Source: Acidobacteriota bacterium
GTDB taxonomy: Bacteria; Acidobacteriota; Terriglobia; Bryobacterales; UBA6623
Direction: 5' to 3'
Length of the DNA stretch: 64,000 bases
Assembly: GCA_016125275.1 (NCBI GenBank)
Contig: WGMB01000009.1
Location: 248,001-312,000, forward strand
The notes below the pieces were generated by a model, which made no database searches, was not told the DNA's origin, and saw nothing but the letters and a program-made list of their open reading frames with translations. A program made the translations under genes and the position numbers. Shown piece by piece: positions 1 to 8,917 of this stretch; positions within the stretch are counted from its first letter, which is position 1, and each line of letters begins with the position of its first letter.

Positions 1-414
1 GTCATCGTCCCAGGCCTGCACGATCCGATGCGTCCGGGCCGGCTGATTTCGGTAGCCAACTTCGTCGATCCCGAAACGCGAACGGTGAAAGTGATCTATG
101 AGCTGGCGAACGAGCGTCGACGGCTCGCGGTAGGCCAAGCGGTGACGCTCCGCTTACTCGAGCAATCGACGCAGGAAGGTCCGACCGTCCCGGAGTCTGC
201 GATCGTCGACGATGGCGGCCGTCCGGTGGTCTACCTGCAGACCGGAGGGGAGTCGTTTGAGCGCCGGCCCGTGACACTAGGCGGCCGCGAAGCCGAGCGG
301 GTCCTGGTGACGAGCGGCTTGGCGAAGGGCGAGCGGGTTGTCACCGAAGGGGCCTATCTCGTGCGCCTCGCTTCGATGTCCTCGCAGGCCCCCGCACACG
401 GCCATGTCCACTAG
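1..414 (+). CDS. RND efflux periplasmic adaptor subunit, C-terminal part (CusB-like)
   Basis: The reading frame is open from base 1, so this is the last 137 residues of a gene that begins outside the window. The visible part covers the end of the beta-barrel domain (SVANFVDPETRTVKV, GQAVTLRL) and the membrane-proximal domain (VPESAIVDDGGRPVVYLQ, GLAKGERVVTEGAYLV), in the order usual for HlyD/CusB adaptors. Such adaptors sit in the periplasm and join an inner-membrane RND pump to an outer-membrane channel. The protein ends in a short His-containing tail (HGHVH), which would suit metal handling, but that is inference. It stops 9 bases before the RND pump gene, which has a clear AGGAGGGA ribosome site, so the two are one operon. 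Confidence 0.85.
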   Translation, partial: VIVPGLHDPMRPGRLISVANFVDPETRTVKVIYELANERRRLAVGQAVTLRLLEQSTQEGPTVPESAIVDDGGRPVVYLQTGGESFERRPVTLGGREAERVLVTSGLAKGERVVTEGAYLVRLASMSSQAPAHGHVH

Positions 415-423
415 GAGGGAACG

Positions 424-3400
424 ATGTTGAACGCTCTGATTCGCTGGTCCCTCGACAATCGGCCTCTGGTGTTGGCCCTCGCCGTGGGCTTGCTGGCATG
501 GGGCGGCTTCGTCACTGCGGCGCTGCCCGTGGATGTGCTCCCCGACCTTACGGCGCCAACGGTGACGATCCTTGTCGAGAATCCGGGCATGGCGCCGACC
601 GACATGGAGTCGCTCGTCACGTTTCCGATCGAAGCCACCATGAACGGCGCTTCCGGCGTGCGGCGCGTACGTTCGGCCACGGCGGTCGGCGTCGCCATCA
701 TTTGGGTCGAGTTCGATTGGGGTGAAGATGTCTACAGAGCGCGCCAGACGGTCACCGAACGCCTCAACGTGGCCGCCGAGCAGTTGCCGGCCGGGACGAG
801 TAGTCCCTTCCTCGCGCCGATCTCCTCCATCATGGGCGAGGTCCTGTTCGTCGGGCTGACGTCCGAGAAGCATAGCGGCCTGGAGCTACGAACCGTGGCG
901 GACACCGTCATCCGGCGTCGGATTCTCGCGGTCCCCGGCGTCGCACAAGTCACCCCGATCGGTGGCGGACAGAAGCAGTATCAAGTGCGGCTGGAGCCGA
1001 AGAGGCTGCGCAGCTACGACATCTCGCTCTCGCAAGTCGAGGACGCGCTGAAGGCGGCGAATCAAAACACCTCGGCGGGCTTTCGCGTAGCCGGCGGGCA
1101 GGAGTATTTGATCCAGGGATTCGGCCGCTACTCGAACCTGGAGGAGATTCGCAGAACGGTGGTCGCCCAACAAGGCGGAACGCCGGTGTACGTTGGTGAC
1201 CTTGCCAGCGTCGAGATCGGTGAAGCGCTGAAGCGCGGCGAGGGTTCGCTCAACGGCGAACCGGGAGTGATCATCGGCATCCGCAAACAACCGGACACCA
1301 ACACTCTCGAGCTGACCGGCAACATCGACGCAGTTCTCGACGACATCGAGAGAGGCCTTCCCGCCGGTATGGAGATTCATCGCGACATCTTCCGGCAGGC
1401 CGACTTCATCGAGGTGGCCATCGCAAACCTCGAAGAGGCGCTGACGTACGGCGGCGCGCTCGTCGTCCTCGTGGTGATCGCATTCCTCGCGAACGGGCGG
1501 GCCAGCATCGTCACTCTTGCGGCGATTCCGCTGTCGATGACGGCGGCCTTTCTCGGGCTGAACGCAATGGGGATGACGATCAACAGCATGACGCTCGGCG
1601 GTTTGGCGATCGCGATCGGTGAGCTGGTCGACGATGCGGTGATCGACGTGGAGAACGTCTTTCGTAGGCTCCGCCTGAATGCCGGCCTGCCCAACGACGA
1701 GCAGCGGCCGGTTCTTGAAGTCGTCTTCGAGGCAAGCAAGGAGATTCGGGGATCGGTCGTCTTCGCCACGATCATCGTGATCCTCGTCTTCGCGCCGCTG
1801 TTCTTCTTGAGTGGCGTCGAAGGACGGCTGCTTCAGCCGTTGGGCATCTCGTACGTGATGGCGCTATTCGCGTCGTTGGTCGTCGCGTTGACCGTGACTC
1901 CGGTCCTTTGCTCGTATCTGCTGCCGCGCGCTCGCGCCGTCCTGCACCCGCACGAGCCATTCCTTGTTCGGGCGCTGAAACGCGCGTATGAGCCGGTTCT
2001 TGCGCTCAGCCTTCGATTCAGCTTCGTCGTCATCGCCGTGTCCGCCATCTTGCTAGGCGGTGCGGTTTGGAGCTTCACGCAAATGGGCCGTTCGTTTCTG
2101 CCGGAGTTCAACGAGGGAGCTCTGACGGTCAGCTCCGTGACCATTCCCGGCTCCAGCCTCGAAGAATCGGACAGGTTGGGCACGACGCTCGAACGCGCCC
2201 TGCTTTCCGTACCGGAGGTTGTGTCGACCGGGCGCAGGACCGGCCGTGCGGAGCTCGACGAGCATCTCCAAGGCGTGGAAGCCGCCGAGATTGACGTCCG
2301 GCTCGAAATGGGCGAGCGGTCGAAGGAGGAGGTCTTGGCGGAGATTCGCGACCGTGCGTCGCTGATTCCCGGTACGAACGTCAACGTCGGCCAGCCTATC
2401 TCTCACCGCATCGACCACATGCTGTCGGGGACGCGCTCGAATATCGCCATCAAGATCTTCGGCGATGATCTCCGAACGCTCCGGGCGTTGGGCGAGCAGG
2501 TCCGCATGGCGATCGGCGACGTTCCGGGCGTCGTCGACCTTTCAGTCGAACAGCAGACCGACATCCCAACGGTAAGCGTTCGGTTCGACCGAGAAGCGCT
2601 AGCGCGCTATGGACTACCGGCGGGCGCGGCGGCGGAGGCCCTGGAGACCGCATTCCTTGGCCAAGAGGTGGGATCGATCCTCGACGGCCAAATCTCGTTT
2701 CCGCTCGTCATGCGCTACGAGGGGCGAACTCCGGAGCAGATCGAAACTATTCAGCAAACGGTGATCGACACTCCCTCAGGCGCTCGTGTCCCGCTTTCGG
2801 CGGTCGCCGCAATCCGCGAGGACCGCAGCCCGAACTTTGTGACCCGGGAGAACGTCCAGCGCAAGATCGTCGTTTCCTGTAATGTCGCCGGCCGCGATCT
2901 GCGAAGCGTCGTCAATGACATCCGAGAGCAGGTGGGACGAAAGACCCATCTCCCGGACGGCTACCGTGTCGAGTACGGCGGACAGTTTGAGAGCGAAGCA
3001 CAGGCGTCCCAGCGCATCCTCCTGCTCGGCGCCCTGGTCGTCGTCGGAATCCTGGTGATCCTCGGCACGGCGTTTCGCTCGTGGCGGGATGGAGCGATCA
3101 TCATGAGCAACCTCCCTCTTGCTCTCATCGGCGGCGTCGTGGGCGTCTTCCTGGCAGGGGGAGTGCTGACCGTCGCCTCCCTGATCGGGTTCATCACCCT
3201 GTTTGGCATTGCCACACGCAACGGCATCATGCTCGTCTCGCATATTCGTCACCTGATGGATGAAGAAGGAGTGAGCGATTTCCGGCAGGCGGTGATCCAA
3301 GGCGCTTCCGAACGGTTGGCGCCGATCCTGATGACGGCTCTGTCGACGGGATTGGCGCTGATTCCCGTAGGTCTCGGTCTCGGGAAGACCGGCAGCGAGA

Positions 3401-3528
3401 TCCAGGCCCCTCTGGCGCTCGTCGTGTTGTGTGGACTCTTCAGCTCAACCGCGCTGAACATGATCGTCGTTCCTGCGGTCTACTGGCGGTTGGGGAAAGG
3501 CAGGACGACGGCAAAGGAGGCTCCTTGA
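424..3528 (+). CDS. Heavy-metal-type RND efflux pump (CusA/CzcA family permease)
   Basis: This 1034-residue protein has full RND length: a first membrane helix near residues 10-32, a large periplasmic porter loop, helices 2-6 from about residue 340, a second periplasmic loop, and the last helices to the C-terminus. The helix-4 motif DDAVIDVEN at about 403-411 holds the acidic residues used for proton relay. The family exports substrate by proton antiport through a trimer coupled to an adaptor and a TolC-type channel. The CusA/CzcA assignment rests on overall sequence feel and on the CusB-like adaptor upstream and CusRS-like kinase/regulator downstream; the substrate is not shown. The last 49 bases overlap the 3' end of the convergent histidine kinase gene. 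RND class is very sure, metal specificity moderately so. Confidence 0.92.
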   Translation: MLNALIRWSLDNRPLVLALAVGLLAWGGFVTAALPVDVLPDLTAPTVTILVENPGMAPTDMESLVTFPIEATMNGASGVRRVRSATAVGVAIIWVEFDWGEDVYRARQTVTERLNVAAEQLPAGTSSPFLAPISSIMGEVLFVGLTSEKHSGLELRTVADTVIRRRILAVPGVAQVTPIGGGQKQYQVRLEPKRLRSYDISLSQVEDALKAANQNTSAGFRVAGGQEYLIQGFGRYSNLEEIRRTVVAQQGGTPVYVGDLASVEIGEALKRGEGSLNGEPGVIIGIRKQPDTNTLELTGNIDAVLDDIERGLPAGMEIHRDIFRQADFIEVAIANLEEALTYGGALVVLVVIAFLANGRASIVTLAAIPLSMTAAFLGLNAMGMTINSMTLGGLAIAIGELVDDAVIDVENVFRRLRLNAGLPNDEQRPVLEVVFEASKEIRGSVVFATIIVILVFAPLFFLSGVEGRLLQPLGISYVMALFASLVVALTVTPVLCSYLLPRARAVLHPHEPFLVRALKRAYEPVLALSLRFSFVVIAVSAILLGGAVWSFTQMGRSFLPEFNEGALTVSSVTIPGSSLEESDRLGTTLERALLSVPEVVSTGRRTGRAELDEHLQGVEAAEIDVRLEMGERSKEEVLAEIRDRASLIPGTNVNVGQPISHRIDHMLSGTRSNIAIKIFGDDLRTLRALGEQVRMAIGDVPGVVDLSVEQQTDIPTVSVRFDREALARYGLPAGAAAEALETAFLGQEVGSILDGQISFPLVMRYEGRTPEQIETIQQTVIDTPSGARVPLSAVAAIREDRSPNFVTRENVQRKIVVSCNVAGRDLRSVVNDIREQVGRKTHLPDGYRVEYGGQFESEAQASQRILLLGALVVVGILVILGTAFRSWRDGAIIMSNLPLALIGGVVGVFLAGGVLTVASLIGFITLFGIATRNGIMLVSHIRHLMDEEGVSDFRQAVIQGASERLAPILMTALSTGLALIPVGLGLGKTGSEIQAPLALVVLCGLFSSTALNMIVVPAVYWRLGKGRTTAKEAP

Positions 3529-4880
3529 CCCGGCTGGCTCTCAGCTCGAATGGTCCCGCCGTGAACGTCGACGATCCACCGGGCGATGGCCAATCCAAGC
3601 CCAGCGCCTCCCTTGTCCCGCTCGCGAGCCTTGTCGACCCGATAAAACCGATCGAAGATCAGGTCCAGCTCTTGGGGCGGGATGCCGCAACCGGTGTCTC
3701 GAACAACAACAACTGCGGACGTTCCCGCGGCCTTGACTTCTACGTTGATCGTCCCCCCGGACGGGGTGAACTTGACCGCATTGTCAATGAGGATCAGCCA
3801 CAAGCGCCGCAATGCCTGGGAGTCGCCTGCGACATACACGGGACCGTGGCTGATGGAGGTCGCCAGCAGCAGCCCGTTGGCTTGCGCTAAGGGCTTCGAC
3901 TCGATGCACGCCTCCTCGACGGTGCGGGCGAGGTCGACGAGACTACGTTGGATGTCGGTCTGCCCGGAATCCGCCCGCGCCAGCAGAAGCAGATTCTCGA
4001 CTAGGTTCGACGTGCGTTCCACTTCGGCCAGGATCTGCAAAAGCCCCTGCCTCCATTCGTCCGGATGGTCCTCATTGCGGAGCGCCACCTCAGCGGTGGC
4101 CCGAATCAATGACAGTGGCGTTCTCAGCTCGTGCGAAGCATCCGCCGTAAACCGGGAGATCCTATCGAATGAATCCTCCAAGCGCTGGATCATCTCGTTG
4201 AGCGTGGAAGCGAGCCGTTCGAGCTCGTCGTCGGATCTTGGGACTGGGACGCGGTGCGTGAGGTTCTTGCTGCTGATCGACCGCGCCGTCTGCGTGATCT
4301 CGTCGACGGGCCGCAACGCCCGCCGGCTAATCCAGTAGCCGCCGGCTGACGCCGCCAAAAGAACGGCGGGGATCAATGCTCCAAGAGCCCAAACGAAATC
4401 GGCGATCCCTTGTCGCAGCTCATGGAGCGGCGCGGCGACTTGGATCACGAATCTCGTACCTCGCGCCTCGACGGACTGCGCCAAGAACCGCAGCGGGGCC
4501 CCCCGCACTTCGAGGTTCTCAAACCGAAGCTCAGGTCCCATCTCAGCGACTTCATAGATCGGCACGTGCTCGTCGTACAGCGGCGCCGACCGGTAGATCC
4601 AATTCCCCTCGGCGTCCCTGACTTGAAAGAGGTCGCCGCCCGGTCCGAGCACCGAATGCTCGCGAAACTCGTCGCGAATTTCGTCGAGAGTCAGCCAAGA
4701 GCTCTCTTGCTCGATGAATCGCCGCACGCCTTCGACACGGTCCCTCAATGATTCGTCGACAGCGTCGTAGAGGCTGTGCTCAATCGAAAACCAGACGCTG
4801 AGGCCGAAAACCGTCAGAGCAAGCCCCAGCACGCCGCCATACCAAAGGGCTAGTCGACTGCCGATCGATCGAGGTTTCAT
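3480..4880 (-). CDS. HAMP-domain sensor histidine kinase (CusS/heavy-metal sensor type)
   Basis: This is a 466-residue inner-membrane kinase. A first membrane helix is near residues 13-31, followed by a periplasmic sensor region to about 160, a second helix near 165-187, and then HAMP. The phospho-acceptor box SHELRTPLS has its His near residue 247. The ATPase boxes are DNAVKFTPSGG (N), VRDTGCGIP (G1) and GAGLGLAIARWIV (G2). It would autophosphorylate and pass the phosphate to the response regulator encoded just upstream, whose stop overlaps this ATG by 4 bases. Length and layout fit the CusS/CzcS group that controls RND metal pumps, and RND genes lie on both sides. The signal sensed cannot be read from the sequence. 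Its 3' end overlaps the convergent pump gene by 49 bases. Confidence 0.93.
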   Translation of the reverse strand: MKPRSIGSRLALWYGGVLGLALTVFGLSVWFSIEHSLYDAVDESLRDRVEGVRRFIEQESSWLTLDEIRDEFREHSVLGPGGDLFQVRDAEGNWIYRSAPLYDEHVPIYEVAEMGPELRFENLEVRGAPLRFLAQSVEARGTRFVIQVAAPLHELRQGIADFVWALGALIPAVLLAASAGGYWISRRALRPVDEITQTARSISSKNLTHRVPVPRSDDELERLASTLNEMIQRLEDSFDRISRFTADASHELRTPLSLIRATAEVALRNEDHPDEWRQGLLQILAEVERTSNLVENLLLLARADSGQTDIQRSLVDLARTVEEACIESKPLAQANGLLLATSISHGPVYVAGDSQALRRLWLILIDNAVKFTPSGGTINVEVKAAGTSAVVVVRDTGCGIPPQELDLIFDRFYRVDKARERDKGGAGLGLAIARWIVDVHGGTIRAESQPGQGASFAVVLPFPNRQ

Positions 4881-5557
4881 TCGGCGCCCCCTTCACGCAG
4901 GCAAAAACCGACGCCCTTGACCGTATGGATGAGCTTGCGTTCATCCACCGCTTCGACCTTGCGCCGCAACAGCCGAATGAAAGCGTCGAGCGTATTTGTC
5001 TCGATCTCCTTCTCATAGCCCCAGACAGCTTCTATCAACGTACGGCGCTCGACCACTCGCGGCGCTCGCCGCAGCAATAGTTCGAGAAGGCCGAACTCGG
5101 TCTTGCTCAGATCTATGGCGCGATCGCCTCTTTGGACCGCTCGCGTTGCGGGATCGAGCGTCAAGTCTGCGTGGCGGAGGATCGGGGGTTGCGGGACGGG
5201 CCCGCGCCGCGCCAGCGCCCTCAGTCGCGCCAGTAGAACGTCAAAGGAGAACGGCTTCGTTAGGTAGTCGTCGGCGCCGCAATCCAGCCCGCGGACGACA
5301 TCCAGAGGCTCGTCGCGGGCGGTCAACATCAGAATCGGAGTTCGGATGCCGTCGTCCCGGAGTTGACGCGCGATACCGAATCCGTCCAGGCCCGGCAGCA
5401 TCACATCGAGCACGATCAGTTCGAAATCGGCCGCTTGCGCCAGCCTCAGGGCGCGGCTTCCGTCGTGAGCCAACAAGACGGCGTACCCTTCTCGTTCCAA
5501 TCCCTTGCGGAGGATCTCGGCCATCCGCCGCTCGTCTTCTGCGATCAGCACCCGCAC
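4877..5557 (-). CDS. OmpR/PhoB-family response regulator (CusR-like)
   Basis: The chosen GTG start at 5557 gives a 226-residue protein beginning VRVLIAEDE, where the receiver fold normally starts. An ATG at 5659 would add 34 residues with no family likeness. The receiver domain (about 1-115) has the acidic pair in AEDE, the phospho-Asp in VLDVMLPG and the Lys in YLTKPFS. A winged-helix output domain follows (about 125-222; LSKTEFGLLELL, TLIEAVWGY, TVKGVGF). It would bind promoter DNA when phosphorylated by the kinase it overlaps (ATGA). The divergent operon starting at 5716 and the pump operon at the left edge are likely targets. An inverted repeat lies between the divergent genes at 5648-5669. 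Confidence 0.92.
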   Translation of the reverse strand: MRVLIAEDERRMAEILRKGLEREGYAVLLAHDGSRALRLAQAADFELIVLDVMLPGLDGFGIARQLRDDGIRTPILMLTARDEPLDVVRGLDCGADDYLTKPFSFDVLLARLRALARRGPVPQPPILRHADLTLDPATRAVQRGDRAIDLSKTEFGLLELLLRRAPRVVERRTLIEAVWGYEKEIETNTLDAFIRLLRRKVEAVDERKLIHTVKGVGFCLREGGAE

Positions 5558-5647
5558 TGCACGCCCGCTCGACCCGATTCGATCGTAGCTCAGCGTCGTG
5601 AAATCGCCATGAAAACGACTGGCCGGAGCCCCCGAGATCCCGCAAAT

Positions 5648-5669
5648 TGAAACTTTCATAGCGGTTTCA
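5648..5669. promoter_or_regulatory. Inverted repeat in the divergent regulator/efflux promoter region
   Basis: TGAAAC and GTTTCA form perfect 6-base arms around a 10-base spacer, in the roughly 160 bases between the response regulator start and the DUF1080-like gene. The place and symmetry suit an operator for the neighbouring regulator. OmpR-type sites are more often direct repeats, so this is only a candidate. Confidence 0.35.
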
Positions 5670-5715
5670 CGTTGGCGCGCTACCGTAGAACCGAATGCGG
5701 CCGGGACGGCTCAAA

Positions 5716-6432
5716 ATGACACGTTCCATTGGGCTCGTCGCCCTCCTGGCCGCCGCCGCTTGCGCCGAAACGGTGGATTTCGAGGCCTTGCCGAAAGGTC
5801 AACTTCCGCCAATGGACTCGCGAGCCAGAATCGAGCCTTGGGGCGCAGCCATGACCGGCGCCGGAGCTCCGCCGCAATGGGAGGTGCGGTGGGATGCTAC
5901 CGCCCCGAGTGGACGGGCCGTCTTGGCACAGATTTCCGATGACCACAGCTCCGGTCGCTTTCCGATGGCTATCTATCGCCGTGCGGCCATCCAGGACGGG
6001 GAGATACGGGTGAGATTCAAGGCCGTTTCGGGCTCCATCGATCAGGCGGCCGGGCTCGTGTGGCGCTATCAGGATCAGGACAACTACTACGTTGTTCGAG
6101 CGAACGCACTCGAGGACAACGTCGTCCTGTACAAGGTCGAGAGGGGCAAGCGGTCTTCGATCCCCCCAACCGGCAGGGAGAACGATTACGGTGTGATGCA
6201 CACTGTGCGGGACAATGCCTGGACCTCGCTGGCCGTTGCCTTCGCGGGCTCGAGGTTTGCAGTGTTCTGTGACGGGGAGAAACTCTTCGAGGTCCAGGAC
6301 GCCACTTTTACCGCCGCCGGGCAGGTCGGTCTCTGGACGAAAGCCGATAGCGTGACCTACTTCGACGACTTCGAAGTCTCGGAGGAGAAGGCCGGCGCGG
6401 CGCGGCGTCAAGAGAAAGAGCAAAAGCGATGA
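5716..6432 (+). CDS. Secreted DUF1080/LamG-like protein, first gene of efflux operon
   Basis: From the ATG at 5716 this is 238 residues with a signal peptide (MTRSIGLVALLAAAACAE) and then a single beta-rich domain. Runs such as AGLVWRYQDQDNYYVVRAN, YKVERGKR, WTSLAVAFAGSRFAVF and GQVGLWTKADSVTYFDDFEV are typical of the concanavalin-like fold in 3-keto-disaccharide hydrolase/DUF1080 proteins. It would be periplasmic or extracellular. An in-frame ATG at 5695 is possible but would add residues ahead of the signal peptide. The stop overlaps the ATG of the cytochrome gene (ATGA), placing it as first gene of a coupled operon that ends in an RND pump. What such a domain does in an efflux operon is unknown; binding or scaffolding is a guess. 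Confidence 0.75.
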   Translation: MTRSIGLVALLAAAACAETVDFEALPKGQLPPMDSRARIEPWGAAMTGAGAPPQWEVRWDATAPSGRAVLAQISDDHSSGRFPMAIYRRAAIQDGEIRVRFKAVSGSIDQAAGLVWRYQDQDNYYVVRANALEDNVVLYKVERGKRSSIPPTGRENDYGVMHTVRDNAWTSLAVAFAGSRFAVFCDGEKLFEVQDATFTAAGQVGLWTKADSVTYFDDFEVSEEKAGAARRQEKEQKR

Positions 6433-7649
6433 TCTTCCACCGTATCCTCATCCTCCTTGTCGCGTCCGCGGTCTTTAGTGTCGGACTCCTGCAAGCCCAG
6501 ACGGCGCAGTCCCGCCAGGTCGGCGATTTTGTCGGGTCGCCGACATGTCGAGTCTGTCATCCCAAGATCTACGAACGCTGGAGCAACACGTTGATGGCGA
6601 ACGTCCTCGTGGATGTCAAAGAGCATCCGGAAGCCATCGTGGGCGACTTTGACACACCCAACCCGCTGGTCACGTTCAGCAAGGACGACGTCGCCTTCAC
6701 CTATGGGAGTAAGTGGAAACAGCGTTATTTCACAAAAATCGGGGACGACTATTTCGTATACCCGGCCCAATGGGATGTACAGAACAAGGTCTGGAGGAAG
6801 TACTACGTTGAGCCAGGCGCCGACTGGTGGGCTGAGTTCTACCCGGCAGATCAGATGCAGAGGCCGACCGGACCGACGTGCGACGGGTGTCATTCGACGA
6901 ACTACCAGATAGCAACCAAGCAAGTGACAGAGTGGAACGTGGGCTGCGAGAAATGCCATGGCGCGGGCGGCGATCATGCTGGCGCTCCGGCGCGCGGCAA
7001 CATCGTAAACCCCGCCCGGCTGGACTCCGTTCGAGCCGCTGATGTGTGCATCCAGTGCCACTCGCAAGGGCAGCCGATCGAAAAGCCGATCAACGGCGTC
7101 TACTACGATTGGCCCGTCGGATACCAGCCGGGCGACCGTCTCAGCGACTTCTGGACCCTCGAGCATCACAGGCTCGGCGAGGAGTCGTTTACGCATTTCG
7201 CCGATGGATCAGCGCACAAGAACCGCATGCAGGGCAACGACTTTGTCACCAGCGTCATGTACGGCAAAGGAGTCCGTTGCTGGTCGTGCCACGACGTGCA
7301 CGGGACGGACTTCGATGCGGATCTGATCAAGCCGGCGAGCTTGGTCTGTCTCGAATGCCATAGCGAGGGAGCGCCGGCCGGACCGCGCGGAACCATCGAA
7401 GAACATACCCACCATGCGGTCGATAGCCCCGGCAGCGAGTGCGTCGCCTGTCACATGCCAAAGATCGCCAAGACCGTGGCGGACGTGAACGTCCGGAGTC
7501 ACACCTTTCGTTTCCTGTCGCCTTCGATGTCCGAGTCCTATGGCGTTCCGAACGCATGCACGTCTTGTCACTCGGATCAGACCAACGAATGGGCATCGGA
7601 GCAGTTACGCGGATGGCAGAACTTCTCGCCTTGGAGAGTCGCTCCGTGA
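6429..7649 (+). CDS. Secreted eight-heme cytochrome c
   Basis: This 406-residue protein begins with a signal peptide (about residues 1-25, ending near LLQAQTAQS). It has eight CXXCH heme-attachment motifs: CRVCH, CDGCH, CEKCH, CIQCH, CWSCH, CLECH, CVACH and CTSCH. The first block (SPTCRVCHPKIYERW) and the CHGAGGDH stretch resemble cytochrome c554/multiheme families that move electrons in the periplasm. No TPR domain follows, unlike many acidobacterial relatives. It overlaps the gene before it by 4 bases (ATGA) and the TolC-type gene after it by 4 bases (GTGA), so it is likely made together with an efflux pump. The electron donor and acceptor are not evident; a reductive detoxification role is inference. 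Confidence 0.88.
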   Translation: MIFHRILILLVASAVFSVGLLQAQTAQSRQVGDFVGSPTCRVCHPKIYERWSNTLMANVLVDVKEHPEAIVGDFDTPNPLVTFSKDDVAFTYGSKWKQRYFTKIGDDYFVYPAQWDVQNKVWRKYYVEPGADWWAEFYPADQMQRPTGPTCDGCHSTNYQIATKQVTEWNVGCEKCHGAGGDHAGAPARGNIVNPARLDSVRAADVCIQCHSQGQPIEKPINGVYYDWPVGYQPGDRLSDFWTLEHHRLGEESFTHFADGSAHKNRMQGNDFVTSVMYGKGVRCWSCHDVHGTDFDADLIKPASLVCLECHSEGAPAGPRGTIEEHTHHAVDSPGSECVACHMPKIAKTVADVNVRSHTFRFLSPSMSESYGVPNACTSCHSDQTNEWASEQLRGWQNFSPWRVAP

Positions 7650-8917
7650 GACGGTCGGTCTGGCTAGTCTGTCTGGCGTGCGGCTTTGCATTCGGGCAAA
7701 CCTCGCCGCTGACGCTCGCAGACTGCGTTCGCCTTGCGCTCGAGGCCCCCTCTGCGGTTCAGAGCGCGGAGTTGGAAGAAGACATCGCTGCGGAGCGACG
7801 AATCGCCGCGCGCGCTGAGTTGCTGCCACAGTTCGGCGGGTCAATGGGCTACGGCTACAACAGCCCCACCACCAACGCGCGGAACCCTTTCAGCTTCGTC
7901 TCACTGAATGGAATCCGAGAGTACCTGGCAACGGCCGATACCAACTGGAATCTCGATCTTTCCGGACGGTTGCGAGCCGGTTTGGCGTTGGCGCAAGCAG
8001 GCCGTGAGCTTGCCTCAGCCGACCTGGCGGTGGCAAGACGCGACCTGCGGCGGGCAGTTGCGCTGGCGTTCTACGATGCGCAACTGACTCGCCGGTTCGT
8101 CGCCCTGGAAGAGAGCAGCCTCGAGGAGGCTCGGGAGTTCGAACGCCTGGCGCGTGCGCGGAGAGACCGGGGCGAGGCGTCGCGGGCCGATGTACTGAAG
8201 GCGTCCGCCCAGGTTGCCCAGTTTGAACAGCGGACCGAACAAGCCAGACTCGACGCGAGGATAGCGAATCAGGTCTTAGCCTCTTTTTGGACGAGTGAGG
8301 TAGACCGGGAATTGCCTCTCGTAGATGCGTTGGAAGCGCCGGTCGCTCCGCCGGACGCCACGATCTCCGACCCTGGCGAGACCGGCATTCAGGGTCGGCC
8401 CGAATTGCGCCGCCTCGAAGCGCTGAACCGCTCCTATGAGGCTCAACAGGCGATCGCCCGGTCCGGGCTGCGCCCGGATGCTTCGGTTGTCTTGCGGTAC
8501 GGTCTTGACGCCAACCAGCTGCGCGCGGATCAGCGCGGGTACGCCGCCTTCGTCACCGTCAACGTACCCGTATTCGACTGGTTTCGCTCCCGAAGCGGAG
8601 TTCGGGAGGCGGAGTTTCGCAAACGGCAACTCGACCAGCAGCGGGCCATGGCCGAGCGCACCTTCACACTGGAGTATCAGTCTGCACGCGTCCGCGTCCG
8701 GTCCTGGCACGACCGAATCCTGTTGACTCGGCGCGAGTTGGACGCCGCTCGGGAGAATCTACGTCTCGTCCGGCTGTTGTACGCGGCAGGAGAAGGCCCA
8801 GCTCTGGACTTGGTACTGTCCCAAGTCCAGATCGCTCAGGCCGGCCGATCCTTCTACTCTGCCATCGCCGAGTATCGCCGAGCGATCGCGGATTTCGAGG
8901 TTGCGGCCGGACAATGA
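7646..8917 (+). CDS. TolC-family outer membrane efflux protein
   Basis: The GTG at 7646 overlaps the cytochrome stop (GTGA) and gives a 423-residue protein with a clean signal peptide (VRRSVWLVCLACGFAFGQ). An ATG at 7613 is an alternative but puts an odd stretch ahead of it. Two outer-membrane-efflux repeats follow, each rich in long amphipathic helices: TLADCVRLALEAPSAVQ begins the first, and RPELRRLEALNRSYEAQQ begins the second. The end has the usual LDLVLSQVQIAQA and EYRRAIADFEVA. It would form the trimeric channel for the adaptor and pump encoded next. The stop overlaps the adaptor ATG by 4 bases. Confidence 0.9.
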   Translation: MRRSVWLVCLACGFAFGQTSPLTLADCVRLALEAPSAVQSAELEEDIAAERRIAARAELLPQFGGSMGYGYNSPTTNARNPFSFVSLNGIREYLATADTNWNLDLSGRLRAGLALAQAGRELASADLAVARRDLRRAVALAFYDAQLTRRFVALEESSLEEAREFERLARARRDRGEASRADVLKASAQVAQFEQRTEQARLDARIANQVLASFWTSEVDRELPLVDALEAPVAPPDATISDPGETGIQGRPELRRLEALNRSYEAQQAIARSGLRPDASVVLRYGLDANQLRADQRGYAAFVTVNVPVFDWFRSRSGVREAEFRKRQLDQQRAMAERTFTLEYQSARVRVRSWHDRILLTRRELDAARENLRLVRLLYAAGEGPALDLVLSQVQIAQAGRSFYSAIAEYRRAIADFEVAAGQ

